Shown here: in pieces, positions 48,008-57,282 of the stretch
Layout: every line of letters starts with the position of its first letter
Numbering within the stretch: the stretch's first letter is position 1
From: Aeromonas schubertii
Lineage (GTDB): Bacteria > Pseudomonadota > Gammaproteobacteria > Enterobacterales > Aeromonadaceae
DNA length: 64,000 nt
Assembly (NCBI RefSeq): GCF_000820105.1
Contig: NZ_CDDB01000028.1
Coordinates: 62,001 to 126,000, forward strand
Direction of reading: 5' to 3'
Program-made: the position numbers and the translations under genes
Notes under the pieces: generated by a model
Databases searched by the model: none
The model's input: the letters and a program-made list of their open reading frames with translations, nothing else
What the model was told of the DNA's origin: nothing

Positions 48008-48390
48008 GCGGGCTTCACGACGCGGGCCGTCGCCTCTATCGTGACCCTCGCAGCGGCAAGATAGCCGGTGTCTGCGCCGGGTTGGCCGACTACTTCGGGG
48101 TCGAGACCTGGATCGTCAGATTGCTGGCTATCTCCGGGCTGATCTTCGCCGGTTTTATCACCTTTATCGCCTACTGCGCCGCCTGGTTGCTCCTCGACAA
48201 GCGACCGGTACGCCAGATGGAGGAGGGGATCCTGATGAAGGAGCGCAGCTGGCAAGCCGGGGCCACCCCGCGCCAGGCGCTGGGCAAGGTGAGCGCCGAG
48301 CTCGATCGTCTGGAGCCCAGGTTGCAGGCCATCGAGAAGCTGGTCACCTCGCGCGAGTTCCATCTGCAACGGGAGTTTCGCAACCTCTGA
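48004..48390 (+). CDS. pspC: Phage shock protein C
   Basis: 128-residue PspC-domain membrane protein with YRDPRSGKIAGVCAGLADYF, one membrane helix near 43-62 and a C-terminal leucine-rich helix that binds PspA. Overlaps pspB by four bases and ycjX by one base (TGATG). Confidence 0.95.
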   Translation: MSGLHDAGRRLYRDPRSGKIAGVCAGLADYFGVETWIVRLLAISGLIFAGFITFIAYCAAWLLLDKRPVRQMEEGILMKERSWQAGATPRQALGKVSAELDRLEPRLQAIEKLVTSREFHLQREFRNL

Positions 48391-49787
48391 TGAGCCTCGA
48401 ACACACACTGAGGCGTTGGCAGGAGAGGGCCACGGATGTGGTTAACCGTGGCCTCGACCGACACGTTCGCCTTGCCGTCACCGGGCTGTCGCGCTCGGGC
48501 AAGACGGCCTTCATCACCGCCCTGGTCAATCAACTCGAGCACGCCGCCCTCGATGCCCGCCTTCCCCAGTGGGAGGTGGCGCGCCAGGGGCGCTTGCTCG
48601 GGGCGCGCCGGGTGCCTCAAGTCAACCACCATATTCCCACCTTTCCCTACGAGCGGGGCATGCACTCCCTCTATGGCTCGCCCCCCGCCTGGCCACAGGC
48701 AACCCGGGGGGTGGCCGAGATCCGGCTCGAGCTGCGCTATCAGAGCCGTCATCTGCTGCGCCGCCAGCTGGCCGAGAGCAGTACTCTCTATCTGGAGATT
48801 GTCGACTATCCCGGCGAATGGCTGCTCGATCTCCCCCTGCTGGAGCAAAGCTTCGAGCAGTGGAGCGAGCAGGTTCGTCTCCAGCTCGAGGAGAGCGCCC
48901 TGCGTCAGCTGGCCGCCCCCTGGCTGGATACCCGCTGGCAGCCCGATGGGCCCCTCGACGAGGCGCAACTGGCCCAAGTGGCCGAGGCCTATACCCGGTG
49001 GCTGCATCGCTGCAAGGAGGAGCTGGGGCTGCACCTGATCCAGCCCGGCCGTTTCGTACTGCCGGGCGAATATGCCGGGGCCCCCATGCTGCAGTTTGTC
49101 CCCTGGGTGTGGCCTGCGCCCGCGGGGGAGTGTCCGGCAGGCTCTCTCTATCACACCCTGCGCGAGCGCTTCGAGCACTACAAGCAGCATCTGGTCAAGG
49201 GATTCTATGAGGAGCACTTCGCCGGCTTCGATCGTCAGATAGTGCTGGTCGACTGCCTGCAGCCCCTCAATGCCGGTCCCGGCAGCTTTGCCGACATGCA
49301 GCAGGCGCTCTCGCGCATCATGGAGAGCTTTACCTACGGCAAGAGTAACTGGTGGCGACGCCTCTTCTCCCCGCGCATCGACAAGCTGCTGCTGGTGGCC
49401 AGCAAGGCCGATCACGTCACCCCGGAGCAACATCCGGCGCTGCTCTCCCTGCTACAGTCCCTCATTCGTTCTGGCCGAGGTCAGGCGCGCTTCGAGGGGA
49501 TCGAGACCGAGTGCATGGCGCTCGCCTCGGTGCGGGCCACCGAGGTGGGGCAGGGGCAGAGCCAGGGGCGTACCTTTCCTGCCCTCAAGGGAGAAGATCT
49601 GGAGGGGCATGCCCTGCTGCTCTTCCCCGGTGAGGTCCCCGCCACTCCCCCCTCTGCCGCCTGGTGGCAGAAGGGCAGTTTCGATTTTCACTCGTTTCGG
49701 CCCCTGCAGATGGATCCTCACAAGGCCATGCCCCATATTCGTCTCGATGCCGCGCTGGAGTATCTGCTCGGCGACAAGCTCACCTAA
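48390..49787 (+). CDS. ycjX: YcjX, DUF463 P-loop GTPase-like protein
   Basis: 465-residue protein with Walker A GLSRSGKTAFITAL near residues 31-44, TLYLEIVDYPGEWLLDLPLL as a probable Walker B/switch region, and a SKADHV motif. A stress-linked GTPase-like protein of the psp regulon; biochemical role not settled. It continues the pspABC operon without a gap. Confidence 0.93.
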   Translation: MSLEHTLRRWQERATDVVNRGLDRHVRLAVTGLSRSGKTAFITALVNQLEHAALDARLPQWEVARQGRLLGARRVPQVNHHIPTFPYERGMHSLYGSPPAWPQATRGVAEIRLELRYQSRHLLRRQLAESSTLYLEIVDYPGEWLLDLPLLEQSFEQWSEQVRLQLEESALRQLAAPWLDTRWQPDGPLDEAQLAQVAEAYTRWLHRCKEELGLHLIQPGRFVLPGEYAGAPMLQFVPWVWPAPAGECPAGSLYHTLRERFEHYKQHLVKGFYEEHFAGFDRQIVLVDCLQPLNAGPGSFADMQQALSRIMESFTYGKSNWWRRLFSPRIDKLLLVASKADHVTPEQHPALLSLLQSLIRSGRGQARFEGIETECMALASVRATEVGQGQSQGRTFPALKGEDLEGHALLLFPGEVPATPPSAAWWQKGSFDFHSFRPLQMDPHKAMPHIRLDAALEYLLGDKLT

Positions 49788-49795
49788 GGAGTCCC

Positions 49796-50815
49796 ATGAT
49801 CCAGGAAAAGCCCCGTGGCAAGATAGTCCTCGATACGTTATCTCCCGAGCCGGAGCCCGCCCGTCCGGCGCCCGCCACCCGGCTGGAGGAGGCGAGCTTC
49901 GCCCCTCTCGAGGAGGAGGTCGGGCAGACCCTTCGCCACCCGGTGCGTCCCCGTCGCCGTCACCGCTTGCTCGCCTGGGGCGCCGCCGGAATTGGACTCC
50001 TCTCGTTGGCCCAATATGGTCACTTCCTGTGGCAGCAATGGTTGAGCGAGCCCCTTTGGGGCGGCGCCTGGCTGATCGCATCCGGGCTGGTCTTATGCGG
50101 CGCCTCGCTGGCGCTGGGGCGCGAGTGGCGCCGCTTGCGGCGGCTGAAGAAGCGCCAGGACGTGCGCTCGCGTGCCGAGGATCTGCTGGCCCATCAGGGG
50201 GTTGGACAGGGCGCCACCCTCTGCGAGCAACTGGCCCGGGAGTCGGGTGAGCAGGGAAGCGAGGGGTATCGGCGCTTCTGTGATCAGCTGGAGGCCACTC
50301 ACAGCGATCGGGAGGCGCTCACCCTCTACAGTCAGCTGGTGCTCGCCGAGCGGGATCGCCAGGCTCGGGGGCGGGTGGTCAAGTGGGCCGCCGAGGCGGC
50401 CGTCATGGTCGCCGTGAGCCCGCTGGCGGTGGTGGACATGGCCCTGATCCTGTGGCGTAACCTGCGCATGATCGACGATATTGCCGATGTCTACGGGATT
50501 GAACTCGGCTACTGGAGCCGCATTCGCCTCATCCGTCAGGTGCTGCGTAATCTAGTCTATGCGGGCGCCACCGAGTTGGTGACCGATGTGGGCATGGATG
50601 TGCTGGGGGCCGATCTGGCCGGTCGGCTCTCGGTGCGGGCGGCTCAGGGGGTGGGGGCCGGCCTGCTCACCGCCCGCCTTGGCATCAAGGTGATGGAGAG
50701 TTGCCGCCCCATCCCCTGGCTGGGAGAGGAGAGGCCTCGTCTGGCCAGTTATCGCAAGGCGTTGGTCGAGAAGGTGACGGGTTACCTGACCCGGCGCGGT
50801 GAAGCGCCAGAATAG
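49796..50815 (+). CDS. ycjF: YcjF, UPF0283 inner membrane protein
   Basis: 339-residue protein with two membrane helices (about 60-80 and 92-112) after a Pro-rich cytoplasmic N-terminus, then a DUF697-like C-terminal region (VVKWAAEAAVMVAVSPLAVVD). Pairs with ycjX in the psp regulon. The ATG at 49796 with AAGGAG is used; the open frame extends upstream as a shadow of ycjX. Confidence 0.92.
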   Translation: MIQEKPRGKIVLDTLSPEPEPARPAPATRLEEASFAPLEEEVGQTLRHPVRPRRRHRLLAWGAAGIGLLSLAQYGHFLWQQWLSEPLWGGAWLIASGLVLCGASLALGREWRRLRRLKKRQDVRSRAEDLLAHQGVGQGATLCEQLARESGEQGSEGYRRFCDQLEATHSDREALTLYSQLVLAERDRQARGRVVKWAAEAAVMVAVSPLAVVDMALILWRNLRMIDDIADVYGIELGYWSRIRLIRQVLRNLVYAGATELVTDVGMDVLGADLAGRLSVRAAQGVGAGLLTARLGIKVMESCRPIPWLGEERPRLASYRKALVEKVTGYLTRRGEAPE

Positions 50816-50818
50816 CCC

Positions 50819-50836
50819 TGTAACAATTTGGTTACA
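50819..50836. promoter_or_regulatory. Candidate TyrR box
   Basis: TGTAAC-AATTTG-GTTACA is a perfect palindrome and fits the TyrR pattern TGTAAA-N6-TTTACA except for one symmetrical change in each arm. phhA, phhB and tyrR follow. It sits before the ycjF terminator, about 120 bases upstream of phhA. Confidence 0.6.
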
Positions 50837-50846
50837 TCACGAAAGG

Positions 50847-50879
50847 GCAGCCACCGTCGACGGGTGGCTGCTTTTTTTT
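50847..50879 (+). terminator. Terminator after ycjF
   Basis: 9-bp stem GCAGCCACC/GGTGGCTGC and eight T. Confidence 0.93.
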
Positions 50880-50940
50880 CGGTCGAATCGTTAACCTGAC
50901 AACTAAGGGGGTGTCAGCCCCACAAGATCAGGATGATGTG

Positions 50941-51753
50941 ATGAAAGGAACCCAGTACCACGCCAGGGAGAGTGGCCCGGATGGCCGCATCCCCTGGAGC
51001 GCAGAGGAAAATGCCACCTGGCATACCCTGATAACCCGCCAGAGCGAGGTGTTGCCGGGACGGGCGTGTGACGAGTATATCGCCGGCCTGACGCGCCTGG
51101 CGCTACCCACCGGGCGCATTCCCCAGCTCGGCGAGATAAGTCGGGTGCTGCGCGAGAGCACTGGTTGGTCGGTGGCGGCGGTGCCGGCGCTCATCTCGTT
51201 TGATCGCTTCTTCGCCCTGCTGGCGGATCGACACTTCCCGGTCGCCACCTTTATCCGCACCCCACAAGAGCTCGACTACCTGCAAGAGCCCGACATCTTT
51301 CACGAGATCTTCGGCCACTGCCCCTTGCTGACCAATCCGGCCTTCGCCCACTTCACCCATGTCTATGGGCGCCTCGGCATGGCGGCAAGCAAGGAGGAAA
51401 GAATCTTTCTGGCTCGCCTCTACTGGTTTACGGTGGAATTTGGCCTGCTACAGACCCAAGATGGTCCCCGGATCTACGGTGGCGGCATCCTCTCTTCCAT
51501 CGGTGAGACCCGCTATGCCCTGAGCCCGACGCCGAGAGTCGAGCCTTTCGATCTGCTGGAGGTGCTGCGCACCCCGTATCGCATCGATATCATGCAACCT
51601 GTCTACTTCATGCTGGATCGGATCGAAACCCTGTTCGAGTTGGCCGACAGCGACATCATGGGGAGGGTGCGCGAGGCGATGCGTCTCGGGCTGCGTCCTC
51701 CCCTCTATCCCCCCAAGCCGGTAGAGACCGGTAACAAGGAGTTGAACCTATGA
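50941..51753 (+). CDS. phhA: Phenylalanine-4-hydroxylase
   Basis: Iron- and tetrahydropterin-dependent enzyme that turns phenylalanine into tyrosine. 270 residues, usual for the bacterial monomeric form. Iron ligands are H121 and H126 in FHEIFGHCP and E167 in YWFTVEFGL. The ATG at 50941 is preferred to the GTG at 50911. phhB overlaps its end by four bases. A TyrR-like box upstream suggests control by the neighbouring regulator. Confidence 0.96.
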   Translation: MKGTQYHARESGPDGRIPWSAEENATWHTLITRQSEVLPGRACDEYIAGLTRLALPTGRIPQLGEISRVLRESTGWSVAAVPALISFDRFFALLADRHFPVATFIRTPQELDYLQEPDIFHEIFGHCPLLTNPAFAHFTHVYGRLGMAASKEERIFLARLYWFTVEFGLLQTQDGPRIYGGGILSSIGETRYALSPTPRVEPFDLLEVLRTPYRIDIMQPVYFMLDRIETLFELADSDIMGRVREAMRLGLRPPLYPPKPVETGNKELNL

Positions 51754-52085
51754 GTGAACTGGCTGCCGAGCGCTGTGAGGCGTGCCGTGCCGATGCCCCA
51801 AGGGTAAGCGATGCCGAGCTTGCCGAATTGATGGGAGGCATCCCCGACTGGCAACCCGTGGTGGAGCAGGGGGGGCTGATGCTCAGGCGCGAGTTTGCCT
51901 TTCGCAACTTCAAGGAAGCGCTCGCCTTTACCAACCGACTGGGAGAGCTGGCCGAGGCCGAGTTCCACCATCCGGCCATTCTCACCGAGTGGGGCAAGGT
52001 GACCGTCACCTGGTGGACTCACAAGATAGGGGGGCTGCATCGCAACGACTTCATCATGGCGGCGCGCACCGACGGCCTGCTTTAA
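51750..52085 (+). CDS. phhB: Pterin-4a-carbinolamine dehydratase
   Basis: 111-residue enzyme that recycles the pterin cofactor for PhhA. Contains the family pattern [21 protein letters not shown], with the paired histidines of the active site. Translationally coupled to phhA by an ATGA overlap. Confidence 0.95.
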   Translation: MSELAAERCEACRADAPRVSDAELAELMGGIPDWQPVVEQGGLMLRREFAFRNFKEALAFTNRLGELAEAEFHHPAILTEWGKVTVTWWTHKIGGLHRNDFIMAARTDGLL

Positions 52086-52100
52086 GGCGTAAACGGTCAG

Positions 52101-52137
52101 GGCCTGACGGCAAATCGCCGTCGGGCCCGCATTTTTT
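52101..52137 (+). terminator. Terminator after phhB
   Basis: Stem GGCCTGACGGC/GCCGTCGGGCC with one wobble pair, loop AAATC, then CGCATTTTTT. Confidence 0.85.
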
Positions 52138-52216
52138 CCGGTCAGGGCTCGCCCCGACAAGAGTGAGTCTGTATCATCCGCCGTTATTGAAAAGTCAGTA
52201 AGGAATTGACCCTCAC

Positions 52217-53764
52217 ATGCGTCTCGAAGTGAGTTGTGAAGACCGCCTGGGGCTGACCCGGGAGCTGCTTGACCGCCTGGTGGAGCGTAATATCGACCTG
52301 CGTGGCATCGAGATCGACACCTCCGGCATCATCTATCTCAACTTCCCCGAGCTGGAGTTCTCCGATTTTCAGCACCTGATGCCCGAGATCCGGCGCATCC
52401 CGGGTGTCTATGACGTCAAGACCATTCCCTATATGCCCTCCGAGCGGGAGCATCACGAGATCCAGGCCCTGCTCAAGGCCCTGCCCGATCTCATCTTCTC
52501 CCTGGACGTGCGCGGTCGTATCACCCAGGCCAACCAGGCGGCCCTGAGCGCCCTCGGCACCACCATAGAGGAGCTCAGGGGCGGTGCCCTCGGGCACCAC
52601 ATCAAGGGTTTTGCCTTCAGCCGTTGGTTGGAGTCGAGCGATCCCAGGGCCCAGACCTGCAAGCTGGGGCTGGGTGGAGAGGAGTACCTGGCCGATCTCA
52701 TCCCTCTGTTTGTGGACGAGGAGAAGGGGCGCCAGGCCCTGGCCGGCGCCGTGGTGGTGCTCAAGTCCGCCCGTCGCGTCGGGCTGCACTTCAGTGCCCT
52801 GCATGCCGACGAGATCGGTGGCTTCGAGCACATTCAGGGCCAGAGCAGCCGTATGAAGCAGGTGCTGGTCGAGGCGGCCAAGCTGGCGATGCAGGATGCC
52901 CCCTTGCTTATCATGGGGGAAACGGGCACCGGCAAGGAGCTGCTGGCTCGCGCCTGTCATGGCGCCAGCCTGCGTTCGAGCCACCCCTTCATGGCGCTCA
53001 ACTGCGCCGCCATGCCCGATAACGTGGCCGAGAGCGAGCTCTTTGGTTATGCCCCCGGCGCCTTTGGCAACAATACCGAGGGCAAGCGCGGCGTGCTGGA
53101 GCTGGCCAGTGGCGGCACCCTGATGCTCGACGAGATCGGCGACATGTCACCGCACCTGCAGACCAAGTTCTTGCGGGTGCTGCAGGACGGGGTGTTTCGC
53201 CGGGTGGGTGACGAGCAGGAGGTGCAGGTCAATGTGCGCTTCATCTGCACCACCCAGAAGAACCTGCGTGAGCTGGTGGCCGAGGGGCGGTTTCGCGAGG
53301 ATCTCTTCTATCGCCTCGACGTGCTCACCCTGAACCTGCCCCCGTTGCGCGAGCGCAAGGCCGATATTCTGCCCCTGGCCCAGCACTTCGTGGCGCGTTT
53401 TGCCAGCGAGCAGCAACGCAGCCGGCCACGGCTGACCCGTAACCTGGGTGACGTGCTGCAGGCCTATCGCTGGCCGGGGAATGTGCGCCAGCTGCGTAAC
53501 TGTCTCTATCGGGCCATGACCCTGCTGGAGGGAGACGAGCTGGGTCCCGAGCAGATCGAGTTGCCCACCGAGAGCGAGCCCATGCCCGTCATCGACGAGT
53601 GGTTCGAGGGGGATCTGGATGAAGCGGTGAAGCGTTTTGAGCGCCGCCTGCTCGAGCGGCTCTATCCCGCCTTCCCCTCCACCCGGCAACTGGCCAAGCG
53701 CCTTGGGGTCTCTCATACCGCCATCGCCAACAAGCTGCGGGACTATGGTCTCGGCAAGAAATAA
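52217..53764 (+). CDS. tyrR: Aromatic amino acid regulator TyrR (PhhR-like)
   Basis: 515-residue regulator of aromatic amino acid synthesis, transport and breakdown. Domains: ACT (1-75), PAS (about 80-185), AAA+ with Walker A GETGTGKE near 234-241, and a C-terminal Fis-type helix-turn-helix (TRQLAKRLGVSHTAIANKLRDYG). The sigma-54-contact loop is degenerate (APGAFGNN for GAFTGA), as in E. coli TyrR, so it should act at sigma-70 promoters. Its last 20 bases overlap the start of the next gene. Confidence 0.95.
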   Translation: MRLEVSCEDRLGLTRELLDRLVERNIDLRGIEIDTSGIIYLNFPELEFSDFQHLMPEIRRIPGVYDVKTIPYMPSEREHHEIQALLKALPDLIFSLDVRGRITQANQAALSALGTTIEELRGGALGHHIKGFAFSRWLESSDPRAQTCKLGLGGEEYLADLIPLFVDEEKGRQALAGAVVVLKSARRVGLHFSALHADEIGGFEHIQGQSSRMKQVLVEAAKLAMQDAPLLIMGETGTGKELLARACHGASLRSSHPFMALNCAAMPDNVAESELFGYAPGAFGNNTEGKRGVLELASGGTLMLDEIGDMSPHLQTKFLRVLQDGVFRRVGDEQEVQVNVRFICTTQKNLRELVAEGRFREDLFYRLDVLTLNLPPLRERKADILPLAQHFVARFASEQQRSRPRLTRNLGDVLQAYRWPGNVRQLRNCLYRAMTLLEGDELGPEQIELPTESEPMPVIDEWFEGDLDEAVKRFERRLLERLYPAFPSTRQLAKRLGVSHTAIANKLRDYGLGKK

Positions 53765-54290
53765 CCGCTTCGTGAGGGGCGCGGTTCTCGCGCTCCTCAT
53801 GACCGGAGCTGTCCATGCCGAGGTGCCACTGAGCCAGGCCGAGCGCCGCGGCGTGGCAGTCTGTGATGTGGTGCTCGATATCCTCGCCTATACCCGCTGG
53901 CCCCGCTCTCATGACTCCTTGCGGCTGTGCGTCGCCGCTCCCACCGAATATGCCGATCCCCTGTTGGGGCTGCGTCAGCTGCGCGACGGCAGGCCCATGG
54001 TGACCCAACGCATGGGGCTCGATGAGCCCACCCTTGCCGCCGAGTGCGATGCCCTCTATCTCGGGGTCCTCGACGATGCGGCACGTCTGCGTCTCGCCAC
54101 CCGCCTGGCGGGCTCGGCCGTACTCACCCTGGAGGAGAATAACCGGGAGTGTGTGGCCGGAGGGGCGTTTTGTTTGCAGGTCGGGGACGAAAGGGTGAGT
54201 TTCAGGGTCAATCTGGACGCACTGGCCCGCAGTGGCGTCAAGGTGCATCCCGGTGTGTTGAAGCTGGGACGCAAGGGGAGGGCCCCCTGA
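53745..54290 (+). CDS. yfiR: YfiR-like periplasmic repressor of a diguanylate cyclase
   Basis: About 181 residues with an N-terminal signal peptide (AVLALLMTGAVHA) and a DUF4154/YfiR domain. Five cysteines follow the signal; the last pair in ECVAGGAFC is spaced 7 apart, like a structural disulphide of Pseudomonas YfiR. YfiR holds the partner cyclase inactive from the periplasm and is sensitive to redox. Start at 53745 inside tyrR is the best ATG, but the ribosome site is weak; a GTG at 53772 is possible. The next gene overlaps its stop by one base. Confidence 0.82.
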   Translation: MVSARNNRFVRGAVLALLMTGAVHAEVPLSQAERRGVAVCDVVLDILAYTRWPRSHDSLRLCVAAPTEYADPLLGLRQLRDGRPMVTQRMGLDEPTLAAECDALYLGVLDDAARLRLATRLAGSAVLTLEENNRECVAGGAFCLQVGDERVSFRVNLDALARSGVKVHPGVLKLGRKGRAP

Positions 54291-55519
54291 TGCAGGTTAG
54301 ACAAACCCTGCGCCAGATGCTCCATCGGGGTCATCTGGGGGGCATGTTGCTGGCGATCCTGCTATGCGGTACCGGACTGACTCTGTTTGCCATCTGGGCC
54401 CTGCGTGGTTATGCCATTCACAATGCCGAGCTGGTGGCCCGGGCCATCAGCTACACGGTCGAGGCTGCCGTCGTCTTCGATGATGAGGCGGCCGCTCGGG
54501 AGACTCTGGACTCGATCGCTCGTCATGAGGAGATCGCCATGGTCCGTATCCGCCTTCCTGACGGGCGCCTCTTCACCCGTTGGGAGCATGGCCAGTCACA
54601 GGGCGATCTCGGGATCGAGCGCTGGTTCTCCCGCAGGTTGATGCCCGAACTGATCCGGGTGCCGGTGGAGAGCAACGGACGGAGCATAGCGACCGTCGAG
54701 CTGACTGCCAATGGGCATACCCTGTTGCAGTTTGTGATGGGGGTCGTGTTGGCGGTCGTCGCCTGCCTGTTGCTGAGTCTGCAGGGGGCCTATTGGCTGA
54801 CCCGCCACACCCTGAGCCGGATCATGACGCCGCTGCGCCATCTGGTCAGCGTGCTGCACCGGGTGCGGGTCGAGCAGGACTTTACCCCGCGTCTGCCCGG
54901 CAGCGAGATCGCCGAGCTCAATGCCCTCAACGAGGATGTCAACGCCCTGCTCGGCGAGCTGGAGCGCTGGCAGCAGTGGCACGAAGAGGTGCAGGCGGAT
55001 CTGCGCCATCAGGCTACCCACGATCCCCTGACCGGGCTGGCCAACCGGGCGTTGTTCGAAGAGCGCCTGACCCAGAGCCTGCTTCTGTGTCAGCGTCAGC
55101 AGGCGCCTCTGGGGCTGCTCTATATCGACTGCAACCTGTTCAAGCCGATCAACGACACCTATGGTCACGCCGCCGGCGATGCCGTGCTGGTGGCCATCGC
55201 GGCTCGCCTTCGGGTCCAGCTGCCGCCTTCGGCACTGGCGTCGCGTCTCGGGGGCGACGAGTTTGCCCTCTTGCTCCCCTATTTTGACGAGGTGGCGCTC
55301 AAGCAGCGGATCAGGATGCTGCACAAGGGGATGGAGCAGCCTATTGCGCTGCCGGATGGCCAGACCCTGCTGGCGACCTTGAGCATTGGCCACAGCCACT
55401 GCCCGCCCTGGGATCTGGATGCCGAACGCCTGATGCAGCAGGCCGATGAGGAGATGTACCGGGCCAAACAGGAGGCCCGTGCTTTCGATGATGTCAATGA
55501 AGACGAGGTAAGACGATGA
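54290..55519 (+). CDS. dgcN: YfiN/DgcN-like membrane diguanylate cyclase
   Basis: 409-residue enzyme that makes cyclic di-GMP. Two membrane helices (about 21-42 and 140-165) bracket a periplasmic CHASE8-type sensor; then HAMP and a GGDEF domain with the active motif RLGGDEF near residue 319-325 and FKPINDTYGH. The residues ahead of the motif (PPSALASR) lack the RxxD inhibitory site, so product inhibition by that site is not expected. ATG overlaps the yfiR stop; yfiB overlaps its end by four bases. Confidence 0.88.
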   Translation: MQVRQTLRQMLHRGHLGGMLLAILLCGTGLTLFAIWALRGYAIHNAELVARAISYTVEAAVVFDDEAAARETLDSIARHEEIAMVRIRLPDGRLFTRWEHGQSQGDLGIERWFSRRLMPELIRVPVESNGRSIATVELTANGHTLLQFVMGVVLAVVACLLLSLQGAYWLTRHTLSRIMTPLRHLVSVLHRVRVEQDFTPRLPGSEIAELNALNEDVNALLGELERWQQWHEEVQADLRHQATHDPLTGLANRALFEERLTQSLLLCQRQQAPLGLLYIDCNLFKPINDTYGHAAGDAVLVAIAARLRVQLPPSALASRLGGDEFALLLPYFDEVALKQRIRMLHKGMEQPIALPDGQTLLATLSIGHSHCPPWDLDAERLMQQADEEMYRAKQEARAFDDVNEDEVRR

Positions 55520-55995
55520 GACGATTTTCGGTTTTCCTGATGGGCATGTTTGCCCTGCTGCTGGCCGGTTGCCAGAGCCCGCCTGCCGGCCGCCTTAATG
55601 AGACCCAGATAGCCCTGCTCAAGGCCCGGGGATTTACCCAGGTCGAGGAGGGGTGGAGTCTGGGGCTGAGCGACAGGGTGCTCTTTGCCAACGAGTCGCG
55701 CACCCTCAACCCCGATAGCCGTGCCGTGGTGCAGAAAATTGCCCACTCTCTGCTCTCGGTCGGGATCGACTGGGCGCGTCTGGATGGACATACCGATTCA
55801 AACGGTGATGAGAGCTACAACCAGCAACTCTCCCGGCAGCGGGCCCAGTCGGTGGCTGACAGCCTGATCGACGCCGGAATGCCGGTCGCCAACCTGGAGG
55901 TGCGTGGTCTGGGTGAGCGCTATCCGGTGGCCAGCAACAAGACCCGGGAGGGGCGCAGCCAAAACCGCAGGGTGGCTATCGTCATCACGGATTAA
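55516..55995 (+). CDS. yfiB: YfiB-like OmpA-domain lipoprotein
   Basis: 159-residue outer-membrane lipoprotein with lipobox LLAGC (C19) and a C-terminal OmpA peptidoglycan-binding domain (LDGHTDSNGDESYNQQLSRQ and NRRVAIVI). In the YfiBNR system YfiB takes YfiR away from the cyclase when the envelope is stressed. Order yfiR-dgcN-yfiB is as in E. coli. Confidence 0.9.
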   Translation: MRRFSVFLMGMFALLLAGCQSPPAGRLNETQIALLKARGFTQVEEGWSLGLSDRVLFANESRTLNPDSRAVVQKIAHSLLSVGIDWARLDGHTDSNGDESYNQQLSRQRAQSVADSLIDAGMPVANLEVRGLGERYPVASNKTREGRSQNRRVAIVITD

Positions 55996-56017
55996 GGGCC
56001 AGGGGGCGAGGTGTGTA

Positions 56018-56051
56018 AAACGGCAGGCAGGCACGCCTGCCGTTTCTCTTT
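56018..56051. terminator. Terminator between yfiB and pepT
   Basis: 11-bp stem AAACGGCAGGC/GCCTGCCGTTT, 6-base loop, then CTCTTT. It lies in the gap between two convergent genes and may serve both. Confidence 0.8.
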
Positions 56052-56058
56052 GGGTTGC

Positions 56059-57282
56059 TTAGCCACGCCACTGGGCGGTCAGTCGCACCAGGGCTATCAG
56101 GGTCGCCACCGCCTTCTCCATGGAGGGGACGGGAATAAACTCGTGTTTGCCGTGGAAATTGTGGCCGCCAGTGAAGAGGTTGGGGCAGGGGAGGCCCATG
56201 AAGGAGAGGCGTGCACCGTCGGTGCCACCGCGGATCGGCTTGACTCTGGGGGTGACATCGGCCGCCGCCATCGCCGCCCTGGCCAGCTCGATAATATGCA
56301 TATGGGGCTCTATCTGAGCGCGCATATTGCGGTAGCTATCCTGGATAGCCAGCGTGACTTTTGCCTCCGGGTGGGCCTGCTGCAGCTCCTCGGCGAGGCG
56401 GGCCATGATGGCCTTGCGGCTTTGGAAGGTTGCATCGTCAAAGTCACGGATGATGTACTCGAGCCGGCTCTGCTCCACCGAACCCTCGCTTAAGGCCAGG
56501 TGATAGAAGCCCTGATACCCTTCGGTGCACTCCGGGGTCTCATCGTCTGGCAGGCTGAGATGGAAGCGAGCGGCCAGGGTCTGGCTGTTGATCATGGCGC
56601 CCTTGGCGCTGCCCGGGTGGACGTTGTTGCCGGTGATGATCAGGGTGGCGCTGGCCGCATTGAAGTTCTCGTACTCCAGCTCGCCGAGCTCCCCCCCATC
56701 GACCGTGTAGGCCCAGCGCGCCTTGAAGCGATCCAGCGGGAAGTGATCGGCACCGCGACCTATCTCCTCGTCGGGGGTGAAGCCGATCCAGAGATCGCCG
56801 CGGGGGATCTCGGGGTGGGCGATGAGCTCTTCCACACAGGTGAGGATCTCGGCGATCCCCGCCTTGTCGTCGGCACCGAGCAAGGTGGTTCCGTCTGTGG
56901 TGATAAGATCCTGTCCCAAATAGTTTTTCAGGCAACGGAACTGGCGCAACGAGAGTACTTCATCCCCCTTGCCAAGGCAGATATCCCCCCCCTGATAGTT
57001 CTCCACCAGCTGGGGACGTACCTCGCAGGCTTCGTAATCGGCGGTATCCATGTGGGCGATAAGGCCGATGGCCGGCGCCTCGGGGCAGTTGCCCGGCAGG
57101 CGTGCAGTCAGATAGCCGTGCTCATCGAGCACGACCTCCTCGAGGCCCAGGCTCGTCAGCTCCTCTTTCAGGGCGCGGGCGAGCAGCCATTGCCCCGGTG
57201 TGCTGGGACAATCGGAGCTGGCCGCATCGGAGCGGGTATGAAAGGTAACGTAATGGAGAAAGCGATCGACAACGCGGGTCAT
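56059..57282 (-). CDS. pepT: Peptidase T (tripeptide aminopeptidase)
   Basis: M20 zinc peptidase of 407 residues that removes the N-terminal residue of tripeptides. Metal-site and catalytic segments seen: IAHMDTAD, LLGADDKAGIAE, FTPDEEIGRGADHF and GGHNFHGKHEF. The frame is open 52 codons further upstream, but the ATG at 57282 begins the family sequence. Single-gene unit, divergent from the next gene over 229 bases in which no clear site was found. Confidence 0.96.
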   Translation of the reverse strand: MTRVVDRFLHYVTFHTRSDAASSDCPSTPGQWLLARALKEELTSLGLEEVVLDEHGYLTARLPGNCPEAPAIGLIAHMDTADYEACEVRPQLVENYQGGDICLGKGDEVLSLRQFRCLKNYLGQDLITTDGTTLLGADDKAGIAEILTCVEELIAHPEIPRGDLWIGFTPDEEIGRGADHFPLDRFKARWAYTVDGGELGELEYENFNAASATLIITGNNVHPGSAKGAMINSQTLAARFHLSLPDDETPECTEGYQGFYHLALSEGSVEQSRLEYIIRDFDDATFQSRKAIMARLAEELQQAHPEAKVTLAIQDSYRNMRAQIEPHMHIIELARAAMAAADVTPRVKPIRGGTDGARLSFMGLPCPNLFTGGHNFHGKHEFIPVPSMEKAVATLIALVRLTAQWRG

